A DNA stretch of 64,000 bases from Kitasatospora mediocidica KCTC 9733 (GCF_000744225.1 NZ_JQLN01000005.1:1821001-1885000), one strand, 5' to 3'; positions 1 to 8,188 are shown, counted from the stretch's first letter. Numbers and translations are program-made. Notes: generated by a model not told the origin, from the sequence alone.

Positions 1-12
1 GCTGCCCGGGGG

Positions 13-1290
13 TCAGGCTGCCGCGGCGACATCCTCACGGCCGAGCAGGACATCGGCAGGGGGAGCGACCTGGGTCAGGGTGAACGCGTGGTCCACGGCG
101 GCGATCACCTCGTCGTCGAGGATGTCGAGCAGGTGCCCGTACCGGTCCACGGTGGTCTGAATCGACTCGTGGCCCAACCGGGCCTGGATCGCGGGCAACG
201 GCACCTTGGCGGCGATCATCCACGAGGCGTGCGTGTGGCGCAGGTCGTGAACGCGCGGGGTCTTGGTCAGCCCGTCTTCCTGCGCCTTCTCGATCGCTGG
301 CAGCCACCGCTGACGCCGGAACGTCGCCGGCAGCCACGCGCCGCCCTCGGGTGCCGTGAACAGCAGCGCGTCCGCCGCCTTGCCCCGGGCGGCTCGCTGG
401 ACGATCGCGCTCAGGCGGGGCGTCAGCACGATGGTGCGCCGGGACTTCTTCGTCTTCGGCGGCCCCGTGTACCGCGAGCCGTCCTCGCCGAGCTTCCACG
501 TCCGCTGGACCCGCAGCGCGGGCCGGCCGCCGCGGCGCACGATGTCCTGCTTCTGCAGGGCGGTCAACTCGCCCCACCGCAGGCCGGTCCCGGCCGCGAG
601 CTCCACGATGTCGGCGGCGTCCGGCTTCAGGTGCCGGTGGACGATGGCGTACTCCCAGTGCTCCAGAAAGCACATCTCGTCGGCGTCGGTGTCGTCCGGC
701 CGCGGCAACCGAGTCTCCACGCACGGGTTGGTGGCACGCTTGCCCTTCAGGACAGCGGACTTGAGGATGCCCGACAGCAACCCGTGGTTGTCCCGGACGG
801 TCTTCGCCCGGTACTTGCGGCGCTTGCGCGCCTTCTCGGGCGGGTACGGCCCCCACCGACCCTCTTCGAGGTCGTTGACCCACAGCTTGATCGCGTCGCC
901 GGTGATGGACAACTCCCCGTCGGCGACCGAGAAGTCGCGGAACCACGGGACCATGTTGCAGACGACCATCTGCCGGTACTTCGCCTTGCTGCCGCCCTGA
1001 ACACCGGTCAGCAGGTCCACGTACTTGAGCGCGAACACCTCGAACATCGTCTCGGGGTCGATCTCGGGCTCGGGCTCGGCCGACTTCTGCTCGACGAACC
1101 CCTTGCCCTTGACCCACCCGGGCGGCCACTGCTCGCCGTACCCGTTCACCAGGTCGCGGAAGTCCTTGGCGCTGTCCATGTCGTCGAACTTCTCGGAGTC
1201 CTGCTTGCCTGTGCGGGCGCCGCCGTCACGCCAGGTGACCGTGTACGTGGTGCCGCCGTCTTTGCGTTCGCGAATGCGAATGGATGCCAT
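13..1290 (-). CDS. Tyrosine site-specific recombinase (phage/ICE-type integrase)
   Basis: A 425-aa integrase of the lambda-Int family, expected to insert and excise a mobile element at a tRNA 3' end. The N-terminal part (about 1-60) looks like an arm-binding AP2/SAM-like domain and a core-binding domain follows. The catalytic domain shows the first Arg in GTGLRWGEL, the HDLRHTHASW box (HxxR), and LGHESIQTTVDRYGH with the His and the nucleophilic Tyr. All catalytic residues are present, so it looks functional. It is the only complete recombinase in the window. It starts about 105 bp from the leftmost tRNA-Ser fragment and reads away from the array. It could act in trans on the other att copies; that is inference. 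Confidence 0.95.
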   Translation of the reverse strand: MASIRIRERKDGGTTYTVTWRDGGARTGKQDSEKFDDMDSAKDFRDLVNGYGEQWPPGWVKGKGFVEQKSAEPEPEIDPETMFEVFALKYVDLLTGVQGGSKAKYRQMVVCNMVPWFRDFSVADGELSITGDAIKLWVNDLEEGRWGPYPPEKARKRRKYRAKTVRDNHGLLSGILKSAVLKGKRATNPCVETRLPRPDDTDADEMCFLEHWEYAIVHRHLKPDAADIVELAAGTGLRWGELTALQKQDIVRRGGRPALRVQRTWKLGEDGSRYTGPPKTKKSRRTIVLTPRLSAIVQRAARGKAADALLFTAPEGGAWLPATFRRQRWLPAIEKAQEDGLTKTPRVHDLRHTHASWMIAAKVPLPAIQARLGHESIQTTVDRYGHLLDILDDEVIAAVDHAFTLTQVAPPADVLLGREDVAAAA

Positions 1291-1311
1291 GCGAGGAACC
1301 TACCCCGGTCC

Positions 1312-1328
1312 GTGCTGACACGGTGCTG
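1312..1328. repeat. Direct hexamer pair between integrase and att core
   Basis: GTGCTG occurs at 1312-1317 and 1323-1328 (period 11), between the integrase start and the first tRNA-Ser fragment. It resembles the paired hexamers that follow the other att cores and may be an integrase arm site or part of the int promoter. Confidence 0.4.
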
Positions 1329-1350
1329 TAATTTCACCTGGGAAAACACG

Positions 1351-1382
1351 AGGGGCTGACCTGTCTTCGCAGGTCAGCCCCT
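1351..1382. terminator. Perfect hairpin, former tRNA-Ser terminator
   Basis: Arms AGGGGCTGACCTG (1351-1363) and CAGGTCAGCCCCT (1370-1382) flank a 6-nt loop. It lies just left of a tRNA-Ser 3' fragment, where a terminator for the minus-strand tRNA would sit. Confidence 0.75.
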
Positions 1383-1394
1383 GTGTGGTGCTGG

Positions 1395-1446
1395 CGGAGG
1401 ATACGAGATTCGAACTCGTGAGGGGTTGCCCCCAACACGTTTTCCC
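1395..1446 (-). repeat. tRNA-Ser(GGA) 3'-half fragment, att core A
   Basis: This copy of the tRNA-Ser 3' half includes the discriminator base, acceptor strand (complement GGAGGAT), T-arm (GATTCGAACTC complement) and variable arm. It diverges at the anticodon loop. The 5' half is absent, so no tRNA can be made. It is the leftmost of six fragments in the same orientation as the intact gene at 22488-22572. Unlike the others it lacks the long spacer and arm on its right; the next gene begins about 45 bp away. Confidence 0.85.
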
Positions 1447-1492
1447 ATGGTCCAACTGAAGACCGTGCAAAACCAGGCGCGAGGAGCAACCG

Positions 1493-2566
1493 GTGAGTGA
1501 TCTTGAATTCTACGCGGACGTGCTGTCCACCGGCACGATCCTGGGTCTCGACTCGTCCTGCACCCCCGACCAGGTCACGATGGTGCTGGGCGCCGATTTC
1601 GGCGAGCAGCGTGCTCGCGGCGTGCTGCTGCGGGACTTCGGGCTGGTGGAATTCACCTGGGAGCGGACCGCCGCCGACATGCCTTGGTTCGGTCTTCGGT
1701 TCACCATCCAGGTCCACCGTCTGGAGACAGCCGGGTCCGCGGTGGTCAATCCCGTACTACAGCGCGCTTACGGGGCCTTCCCGGCAACGGCGGCGCCGTT
1801 CGGCCGAGTCCGTGCACTGCTGGAATCCGAGGGCTGGCCACTTCAGGAGATCCCCGCTACCGACCCGCAGTTGCGAGAGTTCTGGCAGCCCGACAGTCAG
1901 ACCACCGTCCTGCTCGGCTCCTGTCCCGAGGTGGCGACCTTCAACCCCGATGAACTGCCGCTGTACCAGATCAGCGCCCCGCTCCCGCCCGGCCTCGCTG
2001 CTGTGCGCAGCGCGCCTCGTGCGCGCCGGGCCACCCGCGACCGCCTCAACTACCTTGTTCTGCTCTCCAACGAGGCCCGGCTCGACTGGCTGATACGCCG
2101 GCAGCCCGCCCAAGCCGAGGAACGCCCCAACTGGTGGCTGTACTACCTGCAGTCGATCGACGCCGGCATGGCTCAGGAGACCGGACCTTGGGACAGGTGG
2201 ATCACCCTCAAGCTCTGGCTCATCGAGCAGAGTGAGAGTCAGGGCGTTTTTACTACTCTCGACACGGTGCAGAGGCGCGCCTGGTTCGTCGCAACGCTTC
2301 ACAACCGATATGCGCCGCTGCCCGCTGGAGCCGGGATCCCCGATGCGGACACCTTGGTCCGAGAGTGCCTCACCGCGATCCCGGGAACCCACGACGACCT
2401 GGCACGGAGCGCTGACCTCCGCTCGCACTCCCGCCCGGAGCTGCTGCGCTCCCGCCGCGCAAACGGGCTCATCCGAGCAGCCGAGCAGCACCGCTCCCGC
2501 ATCCGAGACCCGCACCTGGCTGCCGCCCTGGACCAGTGGTCCGCCCTCCGGCCGCTGCTCGTCTGA
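1493..2566 (+). CDS. Orphan hypothetical protein, sole gene of an att-flanked cassette
   Basis: A 357-aa protein I do not recognise. The GTG start is supported by GAGGAGC seven bases upstream. The N-terminal third (about 1-75) has alternating hydrophobic strands and a segment reading LRDFGLVEFTWER, reminiscent of bacterial immunity-type folds. The middle (180-260) is Trp-rich and helical, and the C-terminus (290-357) is Arg-rich and helical. No signal peptide or membrane segment is visible. It is the only gene between tRNA-Ser fragments A and B, in the position that TA and defence genes occupy in neighbouring cassettes. A defence or immunity role is a guess from context only. Confidence 0.75.
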   Translation: MSDLEFYADVLSTGTILGLDSSCTPDQVTMVLGADFGEQRARGVLLRDFGLVEFTWERTAADMPWFGLRFTIQVHRLETAGSAVVNPVLQRAYGAFPATAAPFGRVRALLESEGWPLQEIPATDPQLREFWQPDSQTTVLLGSCPEVATFNPDELPLYQISAPLPPGLAAVRSAPRARRATRDRLNYLVLLSNEARLDWLIRRQPAQAEERPNWWLYYLQSIDAGMAQETGPWDRWITLKLWLIEQSESQGVFTTLDTVQRRAWFVATLHNRYAPLPAGAGIPDADTLVRECLTAIPGTHDDLARSADLRSHSRPELLRSRRANGLIRAAEQHRSRIRDPHLAAALDQWSALRPLLV

Positions 2567-2585
2567 GTGCGGAGAGTGAACGCCG

Positions 2586-2618
2586 AAGGCCCCGGTCGGG
2601 TTCCCCGGTCGGGGCCTT
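2586..2618. terminator. GC-rich hairpin before att core B
   Basis: Arms AAGGCCCCG and CGGGGCCTT enclose the centre, followed by T residues. A box GAGCTGCCATGGCTGGCA (2620-2637) sits between hairpin and core; nearly the same box precedes core D and the intact tRNA-Ser. Confidence 0.75.
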
Positions 2619-2642
2619 TGAGCTGCCATGGCTGGCAGAGGT

Positions 2643-2693
2643 GCAGGATACGAGATTCGAACGCGTGAGGGTTGCCTCAAACACGCTTTCCAA
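2643..2693 (-). repeat. tRNA-Ser(GGA) 3'-half fragment, att core B (diverged)
   Basis: A copy of the tRNA-Ser 3' half with several substitutions: the acceptor reads GCAGGAT, the T-stem has CGCGTG in place of CTCGTG, and the variable arm is altered. This is the most decayed core, consistent with an old junction. Confidence 0.8.
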
Positions 2694-2810
2694 CTGTTCG
2701 TCCGGGGGTTCAGCTGAGTACGCCACCGTCCCGACCTGCGGAGAAGTGCCCAGACGAGGGCTGGCCGGACACTCGCGGACGGGGGTGAATGCAACTGGAA
2801 CTGCGACTGG
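2694..2810. repeat. att spacer and arm repeat of core B
   Basis: A spacer with the conserved GACCTGCGG box, ending in paired motifs GCAACTGGAACTGCGACT at about 2791-2808, a diverged form of the GCAACC-N6-GCAACC pair seen after core D and left of the intact tRNA. Likely an integrase arm-binding region. Confidence 0.6.
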
Positions 2811-2862
2811 CCGACATCCCTGCCCGGGCCCCAATGTGTCGGGGCGATCAGAGCGAAACGGG

Positions 2863-3129
2863 CTACTTGCTGTAGTGGTAGCGGCAGGCGATGACGCACA
2901 CCGTGTCGGCCTGCTCGTCGAGCACGTAGACCAGACGGTGTTCCTGGTCGATGCGGCGGGACCAGGCTCCGGCGAGTTCGTGGCGCAGGGGTTCGGGTTT
3001 GCCGATGCCCTCGTGGCCGTTGCGGCGGATGTCGTCGATCAGTTGGTTGATGCGTTTGAGGAGGCGGCGGTCGTTCGCCTGCCAGTACAGATAGTCGGTC
3101 CAGCCGCCGTCGGTGGACTGGATCTTCAT
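2863..3129 (-). CDS. yoeB: YoeB/Txe family mRNA interferase toxin
   Basis: An 88-aa ribosome-dependent RNase toxin of type II toxin-antitoxin systems. It has the family's typical length and shows the central LLKRINQLIDDIRRNGHEGIGKP block, the RIDQEHRLVYVLDE strand region, and the terminal RYHYSK with the catalytic His/Tyr pair. Its start overlaps the antitoxin stop by 4 bp (ATGA), the usual antitoxin-first operon. It lies between tRNA-Ser fragments B and C, so it behaves as cassette cargo. Such pairs can stabilise elements or act in phage defence. Confidence 0.93.
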   Translation of the reverse strand: MKIQSTDGGWTDYLYWQANDRRLLKRINQLIDDIRRNGHEGIGKPEPLRHELAGAWSRRIDQEHRLVYVLDEQADTVCVIACRYHYSK

Positions 3130-3404
3130 GCGGACTGCTCGGTGGCGTCCTCGGGGTCGATCAGTTCGCGGTTCTGGGTGCGACCTTCCTGGTAGTCCCG
3201 AAGGGACTGACGCAGATGGTCGGCGTTGGCGGGGGAGCGCAAGAGGTAGTCGGTCTCGCGCAGCGACGCGTAATCGGCCAGGGAGACGACGACCAGCGGC
3301 TCATGGCCGGCCCGGGTGATGACGAGTTCCTCGGCGTCGTTCTCGACAGAGTCGAGCGCGGCCGCAAGACTGCTGCGGAGCTCAGTCGCACTCATCGTCT
3401 TCAT
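3126..3404 (-). CDS. yefM: YefM/Phd family antitoxin
   Basis: A 92-aa antitoxin that neutralises the YoeB toxin and should autorepress the operon. The N-terminal half shows the Phd/YefM fold (MKTMSATELRSSLAAALDSV, then VVVSLADYASLRETDYLL). The acidic C-terminus is the expected toxin-binding tail. It is translationally coupled to yoeB by a 4-bp overlap. The short upstream gap contains AACGTACAGAATGGCGTACG, in which GTAC and CGTAC steps could form the operator. Confidence 0.93.
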   Translation of the reverse strand: MKTMSATELRSSLAAALDSVENDAEELVITRAGHEPLVVVSLADYASLRETDYLLRSPANADHLRQSLRDYQEGRTQNRELIDPEDATEQSA

Positions 3405-3437
3405 AACGTACAGAATGGCGTACGCTCCCTGCCTGGG

Positions 3438-4001
3438 CTAGGGGGCGAGCCGCCTCGTGGCGTCGGGCCAGGGCTGGGGCTCGGGTGCGTCCTCGGCCAT
3501 CATGTTCTCCTCCTCCCACCAGCCAGTGCCGTCGAGCCAGGAATTCAGCCACTGCGCGAGTGACGGCGAGTCGGTGAACCACGCCTCCGCCCAGTCTTCG
3601 GGGCCGGCGTTCGGTTCGAAGAGCAGGACCGGAGCATCGGGGTCCAGGCAGTCCACCGCGGCGTACATGCCGCAGCCCCAGTCCAGGATCGGCAGGACGC
3701 CGTGGGGCCAGTATTCGCAAGGGCCGTACTCGGCAACCGCTGTCCGGCTCTCGCCGACCAGGGGCAGCAGCAGGTACTCGGGACCAAAGCCGCCGTTGGC
3801 CACCTCCTGATACAGCCGGACCAGCAATCGCGGTAGTGGGAAGCCGAGTTCGCGCTCGGCTGCGGCGACCTCCCACTCGCCGACCCGAGCGGGGAGCTCG
3901 CCCCTCTCTTGGAGCGCGTGTTCGCGGACGCGAGCGACGATGTCCGAGGGGGCGCTCATGTCGACGACTCCTGCGCCGTGCTGATCGTCTGTGCCTGTCA
4001 T
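3438..4001 (-). CDS. SMI1/KNR4 (SUKH-like) family protein
   Basis: A 187-aa cytoplasmic protein. The segment at about 40-130 (AAERELGFPLPRLLVRLYQEVANGGFGPEY and VLPILDWGCGMYAAVDC) carries the family pattern of an E-x-x-LG-x-LP-x-L-x-x-hydrophobic helix followed by NGGFGP. SUKH proteins are often immunity proteins against polymorphic toxins. The start at 4001 is preferred; a shorter start at 3959 (MSAPSD) is possible. It shares a cassette with yefM-yoeB but no polymorphic toxin is visible, so its target is unknown. Confidence 0.8.
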   Translation of the reverse strand: MTGTDDQHGAGVVDMSAPSDIVARVREHALQERGELPARVGEWEVAAAERELGFPLPRLLVRLYQEVANGGFGPEYLLLPLVGESRTAVAEYGPCEYWPHGVLPILDWGCGMYAAVDCLDPDAPVLLFEPNAGPEDWAEAWFTDSPSLAQWLNSWLDGTGWWEEENMMAEDAPEPQPWPDATRRLAP

Positions 4002-4060
4002 GGCCTGGAACATAGCGATGGCCACTGACGGTGTGGCCTGTGGCTGCGGCGCCGTCGATT

Positions 4061-4121
4061 GAGACTGCAACTGAGATGAAAAGGCAGAGGGCCCGCGCCG
4101 CTGAAGCGGTGCGAGCCCTCT
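4061..4121. repeat. Arm-like motif and hairpin left of att core C
   Basis: GAGACTGCAACTGAGAT at 4061-4077 resembles the paired arm hexamers. It is followed by an imperfect hairpin (AGAGGGC..CGCCGCT / AGCGGTGCGAGCCCTCT, 4086-4121) in the terminator position. Confidence 0.55.
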
Positions 4122-4127
4122 GACCTG

Positions 4128-4182
4128 CGGAGGGTACGAGATTCGAACGCGTGAGGGGTTGCCCCCAACACACGCTTTCCAA
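4128..4182 (-). repeat. tRNA-Ser(GGA) 3'-half fragment, att core C
   Basis: A 3'-half copy with a few changes: AGGGTACGAG, CGCGTGAGG, and an extra CA in the anticodon stem (ACACACGC). It ends at the anticodon loop TTTCCAA like the other cores. Confidence 0.85.
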
Positions 4183-4297
4183 TTCTGCACAGCGCTGTTC
4201 GCTGGGGTCCGCACACGTTCCGACCTGAGATGCAGAGGTCTCCTGGTCGTCCTCCGAACCTCGTTGGACCAGGATGAATGAGAGCAAAACTGAGACT
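4183..4297. repeat. att spacer and arm repeat of core C
   Basis: Conserved spacer starting CTGCACAGCGCTGTTCGCTGGGG-like and containing GACCTGAG, ending in GAGAGCAAAACTGAGACT (4280-4297). This is a diverged GAGACC-N6-GAGACC pair like those of cores E and F. Confidence 0.6.
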
Positions 4298-4311
4298 CTT
4301 ACGACCGCACG

Positions 4312-5991
4312 TCAACCGGTGGCGGGCACCGAGATCTTGTCGACGTCGGGGGCCCAACCGCCGTACTCGTTGCCGAAGGTGATCGTGTTGTAGCCCGCGT
4401 GCAGCGTCAGCTCCACGGTCGCCGTCTGGGTCGAGTTCCAGTTGCCGTTCCCGCGGAACGAGACCTTCTGCAGGTTCTCGCCGTTGGTCCAGATCGAGGC
4501 GTAGCGATCCCCGTCCCCGTTCACGTACTGGACGGTGACCGGGTAGGTGCCGGCGTTCTGGGCATAGACACCGTTGATGTAGAGCTTGTTCGTTCCCCCG
4601 ATCCAGCTCACCTTCTCGCCGCCCGAGCAGACCGGGCAGGCCGAGAAGACCGCGCCGGAATTGTTGATCCAGCGGCCCGACACGATCGAGTGGGCAGGGT
4701 CCTCGGCTTCGTAACTCTGGGCGCCCGCAGTGGGGTTGATCAAGGCGGTGTACCAGGAGGCCGGCGCGCTGGGCGCGGTGACCCGGTACGCCGCGGTGCC
4801 GTGGGCCGGGACCTCGGTGGTGATGCCGGCGGCGCTGCTCTGGGCGACGGTGCCGGTGTACTGATCGGTCCAGGTTCCTGTGCCGGGGATGCCCACCGCG
4901 GCCAGGGAGGCGCTCAGGGTCTGCGCGCTGTCCGACCCGTTGTAGAGCGCGAGGGCGACGTCACCGTTGCTGAGAGGCTTCGCCAGGACCAGTGACCCCG
5001 AGGAGTTGATCAATCGACTCCCGCCGATGACCTTCGCCTGGAGGCCCAGGGTGTCCTGGTCGATCGCGATGAGCCGCGGGTTCTTCAGCAGCGCCAGCGA
5101 AGTCGCGTTCAGGCTGCTCGGGTTGGCGCTGGCGATCAGAGGCGAGGCCATCATCGCCCACATGGCGAAGTGGGTCTGCTCCTCGGTCGTGCTGAGCCCG
5201 CCGTTGCCGACCTCCAGCATGTCCGCATCATTGAACGAGCCCGGCTTGGCCCGCCAAGCCAGCGTGGCGTTCTCGGTGATGATGTTGGCGATGCCGTTGG
5301 GCCAGCTCTGGCCCCACCACTGGTTCCCGATGTCCTCGGTGCTGCGCGCCTGGTCGGAGACGTCGCCCCAGTCCCGAGTGACGCCCGCGCCCGTATTGCT
5401 GCCGCTGTTCGGGTTGATGCTGAAGACGATCGGTCGGCCGGTGGCTTCCAGCGCGTTGCGCATCTTGGCGAAGTCGGCGACCTGGGCGGACAGCGACGAG
5501 GCGCTCTCGCAGTAGTCGTACTTGAGGTAGTCGACGCCCCAGGACGCGAAGGTGTTGGCGTCGTTGACTTCGTGCCCGGCGCTACCGGCGTATCCGGCGC
5601 AGGTCTTGGCCCCTGGCGACTCGTAGAGGCCGAACTTGAAGCCCCGCGCGTGCAGGTAGTCGCCGAGGGCCTTCATGTCGGGGTAGTTGGAGTTGCCGGT
5701 CAGATTGCCGTTCGCGTCCCGGGCCATCCAGCAGTCGTCGACGTTGACGTACCGGTATCCGGCGTCCCGCATGCCGTTCGCGACCAGGCTGTCCGCGACC
5801 GACTCGATCAGCGACTGGGTCGCGCCGCACCCGTAGGTGTTCCAGGCGTTCCAACCCATGGGCGGAACCTGGAGCAGCGGCGTCGGGGCGGCCGCGACCG
5901 CGGATGGGACTGCGCCGAGCCCTGCCACCAGAACCCCCGCCGCCACAGCTGCCCGCCGCAGCCGCGAAGGCCGATTCGTCCTTACCGCCAT
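4312..5991 (-). CDS. Secreted alpha-galactosidase, GH27, with C-terminal CBM35-like domain
   Basis: A 559-aa exported enzyme that removes terminal alpha-linked galactose from oligo- or polysaccharides. The signal peptide is residues 1-37 (basic start, Ala/Val core, AVA-A cleavage). The GH27 barrel shows PPMGWNAWNTYGC, NVDDCWMA, the nucleophile region YLKYDYC and SFNDADMLEVGNGGL. A C-terminal beta-sandwich (about 430-559: YEAEDPAH, GGEKVSWIGG, VNGDGDRYASI) looks like a CBM35/CBM6 sugar-binding module. The start at 5991 is chosen because it gives a clean signal peptide; longer upstream ORF sequence is low-complexity Gly/Arg. It is transcribed leftward toward att core C. Confidence 0.93.
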   Translation of the reverse strand: MAVRTNRPSRLRRAAVAAGVLVAGLGAVPSAVAAAPTPLLQVPPMGWNAWNTYGCGATQSLIESVADSLVANGMRDAGYRYVNVDDCWMARDANGNLTGNSNYPDMKALGDYLHARGFKFGLYESPGAKTCAGYAGSAGHEVNDANTFASWGVDYLKYDYCESASSLSAQVADFAKMRNALEATGRPIVFSINPNSGSNTGAGVTRDWGDVSDQARSTEDIGNQWWGQSWPNGIANIITENATLAWRAKPGSFNDADMLEVGNGGLSTTEEQTHFAMWAMMASPLIASANPSSLNATSLALLKNPRLIAIDQDTLGLQAKVIGGSRLINSSGSLVLAKPLSNGDVALALYNGSDSAQTLSASLAAVGIPGTGTWTDQYTGTVAQSSAAGITTEVPAHGTAAYRVTAPSAPASWYTALINPTAGAQSYEAEDPAHSIVSGRWINNSGAVFSACPVCSGGEKVSWIGGTNKLYINGVYAQNAGTYPVTVQYVNGDGDRYASIWTNGENLQKVSFRGNGNWNSTQTATVELTLHAGYNTITFGNEYGGWAPDVDKISVPATG

Positions 5992-6309
5992 TCGCTTTCC
6001 CCATCCCTGAAGCCGGCCCGCTGGACCTCCCAGACCGCTGGTGCGCCTGCCGCCGGGGCGGCAGCCAGCGACTGCCCCCGGCCCGCCGCCGGGTCGTGAC
6101 TCACCGGCAGAAGCTCCACGGCGAAGAGGAAGTGAGATACCAGCAACTACCATAAGTGAACATTGCTCGCCATAATCCGACGATATCGAACACGGCGAGT
6201 GACATCGAACGGCTTCGTTCACCCCGTGTCAAGGCTTTGATCAAAAACGGGTGCCCCCGAGATCTCATCGCTACCTCCGGGGGCGCTCCGAACGGCCTTT
6301 CGAGGCTGA
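5992..6309. other. Intergenic region upstream of alpha-galactosidase
   Basis: About 320 bp without a convincing gene. An AT-richer stretch (6130-6240), with TAAGTGAACATTG and CGATATCGAACA, probably holds the alpha-galactosidase promoter. No certain operator was recognised. Confidence 0.4.
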
Positions 6310-6720
6310 CGAGAGACCGCGGGCGCCGATGGCCGTCGCCTGGTGGTCGACGTGGCTATCCGCGTGCGGCGCGACCATCTCACCCGCAACGTGGCCACGA
6401 TCGCCAAGGCCCCGAAGCTTGAAGAGGAGGAGGCCCGAGCTGTTGGGCCGGGCGCCGTGCGGTGCCGCTGCCCGGGCAGCTCGTCCTGATCCTCCGCCGG
6501 CGCAAGGAGGCACAGGGCCGCGAGCGGGCCCTCGCGCGGGATCTCTGGTCGGACAAGGGCTACGTCTTCACCTCGGAGACCGGCGAAGCCGCTCAACCCC
6601 AGTGCCTACCTCCGCCACTGGAAACGGCTCCTGCGCGAGGTCCTCGGCTTGCCGGCCGCCCGGGTGCTCCGCCGCGACCTGTGGCGCTCGGCCCCCGCCC
6701 GCGCCAACGGTCGGCCCGGC
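6310..6720 (+). pseudogene. Decayed tyrosine integrase fragment
   Basis: Pieces of an integrase can be read by changing frames. VRRDHLTRNVATIAKAPK resembles the linker between the core-binding and catalytic domains. Next come LPGQLVLILRRRKEAQGRER and WSDKGYVFTSETGE, then in another frame LNPSAYLRHWKRLLREVLG, the usual PxxxxRxWKRLL strand-helix. The catalytic R, HxxR and Y motifs are missing and there are several frameshifts. It is probably the lost integrase of the element delimited by core C. Confidence 0.65.
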
Positions 6721-6819
6721 TTCGTCGTTCACCAGCGCACGTCCGGCCTTCGCCTCCGCCGCCGCGTCGAACCCGTGCATCGCGAGGAAGAAATATAAAG
6801 GCGGTGTTACAGTTCAGTT

Positions 6820-7314
6820 GTGACGGAAGATCAGCACCCGCGCACCCTCGGGACCGCTCTGCGCCGACTCAGCGAACTCCTCGACGGCGAAGTGGAGCGC
6901 GCCTACGCCGCCGCCGGACTCGAGTTCCGCTCCGGGTACACCCCAGTGCTGCGGGCTCTGCGTGACGTGCCGTCACTTTCCGTGCGGGAGTTGGCCACTG
7001 CCACCGGAACGTCACACGCTGCGGCCAGCCAGAGCGTGCGGCGGATGCGCGGGGACGGGCTGGTGGAGTCGGCACCGGGGAGCGACGGGCGCGAGCGCCG
7101 GGTCCGCCTCACCGACACGGCCCGTCGTCTGCTGCCGGCCGTCGCGCAGCAGTACGCGCGGACCCAGCAGGCCGCCGAGGCGCTGGATGTGGAACTCGGC
7201 ATCAGCCTCGCCGCGGTGGTCAACCGGGCGATCGGCATCATCGAGCGCCGCCCGTTCCTGCCCCCGGCCGCGGAACCCGCGCCGCCATCGACGACAGGAC
7301 ACCCTCATGCATGA
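6820..7314 (+). CDS. MarR family transcriptional regulator
   Basis: A 164-aa winged-helix regulator, start GTG. The DNA-binding part is LSVRELATATGTSHAAASQSVRRMRGDGLVE followed by the wing GSDGRERRVRLT, typical of MarR, with flanking dimerisation helices. The end overlaps the S41 gene, which overlaps the MOSC gene, so the three form an operon it probably controls. An AT-rich stretch with TATAAAGGCGGTGTTACAG just upstream is a plausible autoregulated promoter. Confidence 0.9.
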   Translation: MTEDQHPRTLGTALRRLSELLDGEVERAYAAAGLEFRSGYTPVLRALRDVPSLSVRELATATGTSHAAASQSVRRMRGDGLVESAPGSDGRERRVRLTDTARRLLPAVAQQYARTQQAAEALDVELGISLAAVVNRAIGIIERRPFLPPAAEPAPPSTTGHPHA

Positions 7315-8188
7315 GTCGATACTCCGGTTACTCGCACTGCTCGCGGACCGGATCGAGGAGCACTACGTCCACCCCGAGGTGGCCGCCACGATCGCCGCGC
7401 AGCTGCGCAACTGGCAACCCAGCGTTGCGGATCCGCCGGCACTCGTCGCGGAGGTGAAAGCCCTGCTGCGCGGCCATGACCGGCACCTGAGCCTGCGATG
7501 GCTCCCCGGCGCCGGCGACGAGGGCGCCGACAGGCCGGTGTCCCCGCTGGACGACCCCGAGTCGCGGCGCCGGATGAACCACGGGTTCCGGCAGGTCGGC
7601 ATGCTGGACGGCGGCATCGCGCTGCTCGAGCTCTCGCTGGTCTGCGACACCGACGACCCCGCCGCGCTGGCGGCGGCGCAGGCGGCGCTGGCCGGCACCG
7701 CGAACGCCGATGCGGTGATCGTCGATCTGCGCCGGGTGCCCGGCGGGTGGCCCTCCGGCGGGACCCTGCTGCTGGGCCACTTCCTGCCCCCGCAGCCCAC
7801 TCACCTGCTGACCCTGACCGCGCGCTACCAGGAGCCGGAGCAGTGCTGGACGCCGGCGGACAACCCGCTGGGCCACCGCCCCGACATCCCGCTGTTCCTG
7901 CTCATCGGCCCGGACACCGCCTCGGCGGGCGAGGCGTTCGCATACGCGGCCCAGAGCCTCGGGCGCGGCGTGGTCATCGGCCAGCCGAGCGCCGGTGCGG
8001 CGAACCCCGGGGACTTCTTCGCGCTGACCGACGGCTTCTCCGCGTTCATCCCGACCATGGCGCCGGTCGACCCGCGCACCGGGACCAACTGGGAGGGCAG
8101 CGGGGTCCGGCCGGACGTCACCACGGCGCCGGAACAGGCCCTGACGACGGCTCAGCAGCTGGCCCGGCGCATGCTGGGGGCGCGATGA
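7307..8188 (+). CDS. S41-family peptidase-like protein
   Basis: A 293-aa protein with an N-terminal helical segment (LADRIEEHYVHPEVAATIAAQLR) and a tail-specific protease/IRBP-like domain. It shows VIVDLRRVPGGWPSGGTLLLGHF and the catalytic-type LIGPDTASAGEAFAYAAQSLGRGVVIGQPSAGA, with Ser in S-A-G-E-A. No signal peptide, so it is presumably cytoplasmic. It lacks a PDZ domain and is shorter than full C-terminal processing peptidases, like the compact Streptomyces S41 proteins. It is coupled to MarR upstream and to the MOSC gene by ATGA. Confidence 0.85.
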   Translation: MHESILRLLALLADRIEEHYVHPEVAATIAAQLRNWQPSVADPPALVAEVKALLRGHDRHLSLRWLPGAGDEGADRPVSPLDDPESRRRMNHGFRQVGMLDGGIALLELSLVCDTDDPAALAAAQAALAGTANADAVIVDLRRVPGGWPSGGTLLLGHFLPPQPTHLLTLTARYQEPEQCWTPADNPLGHRPDIPLFLLIGPDTASAGEAFAYAAQSLGRGVVIGQPSAGAANPGDFFALTDGFSAFIPTMAPVDPRTGTNWEGSGVRPDVTTAPEQALTTAQQLARRMLGAR

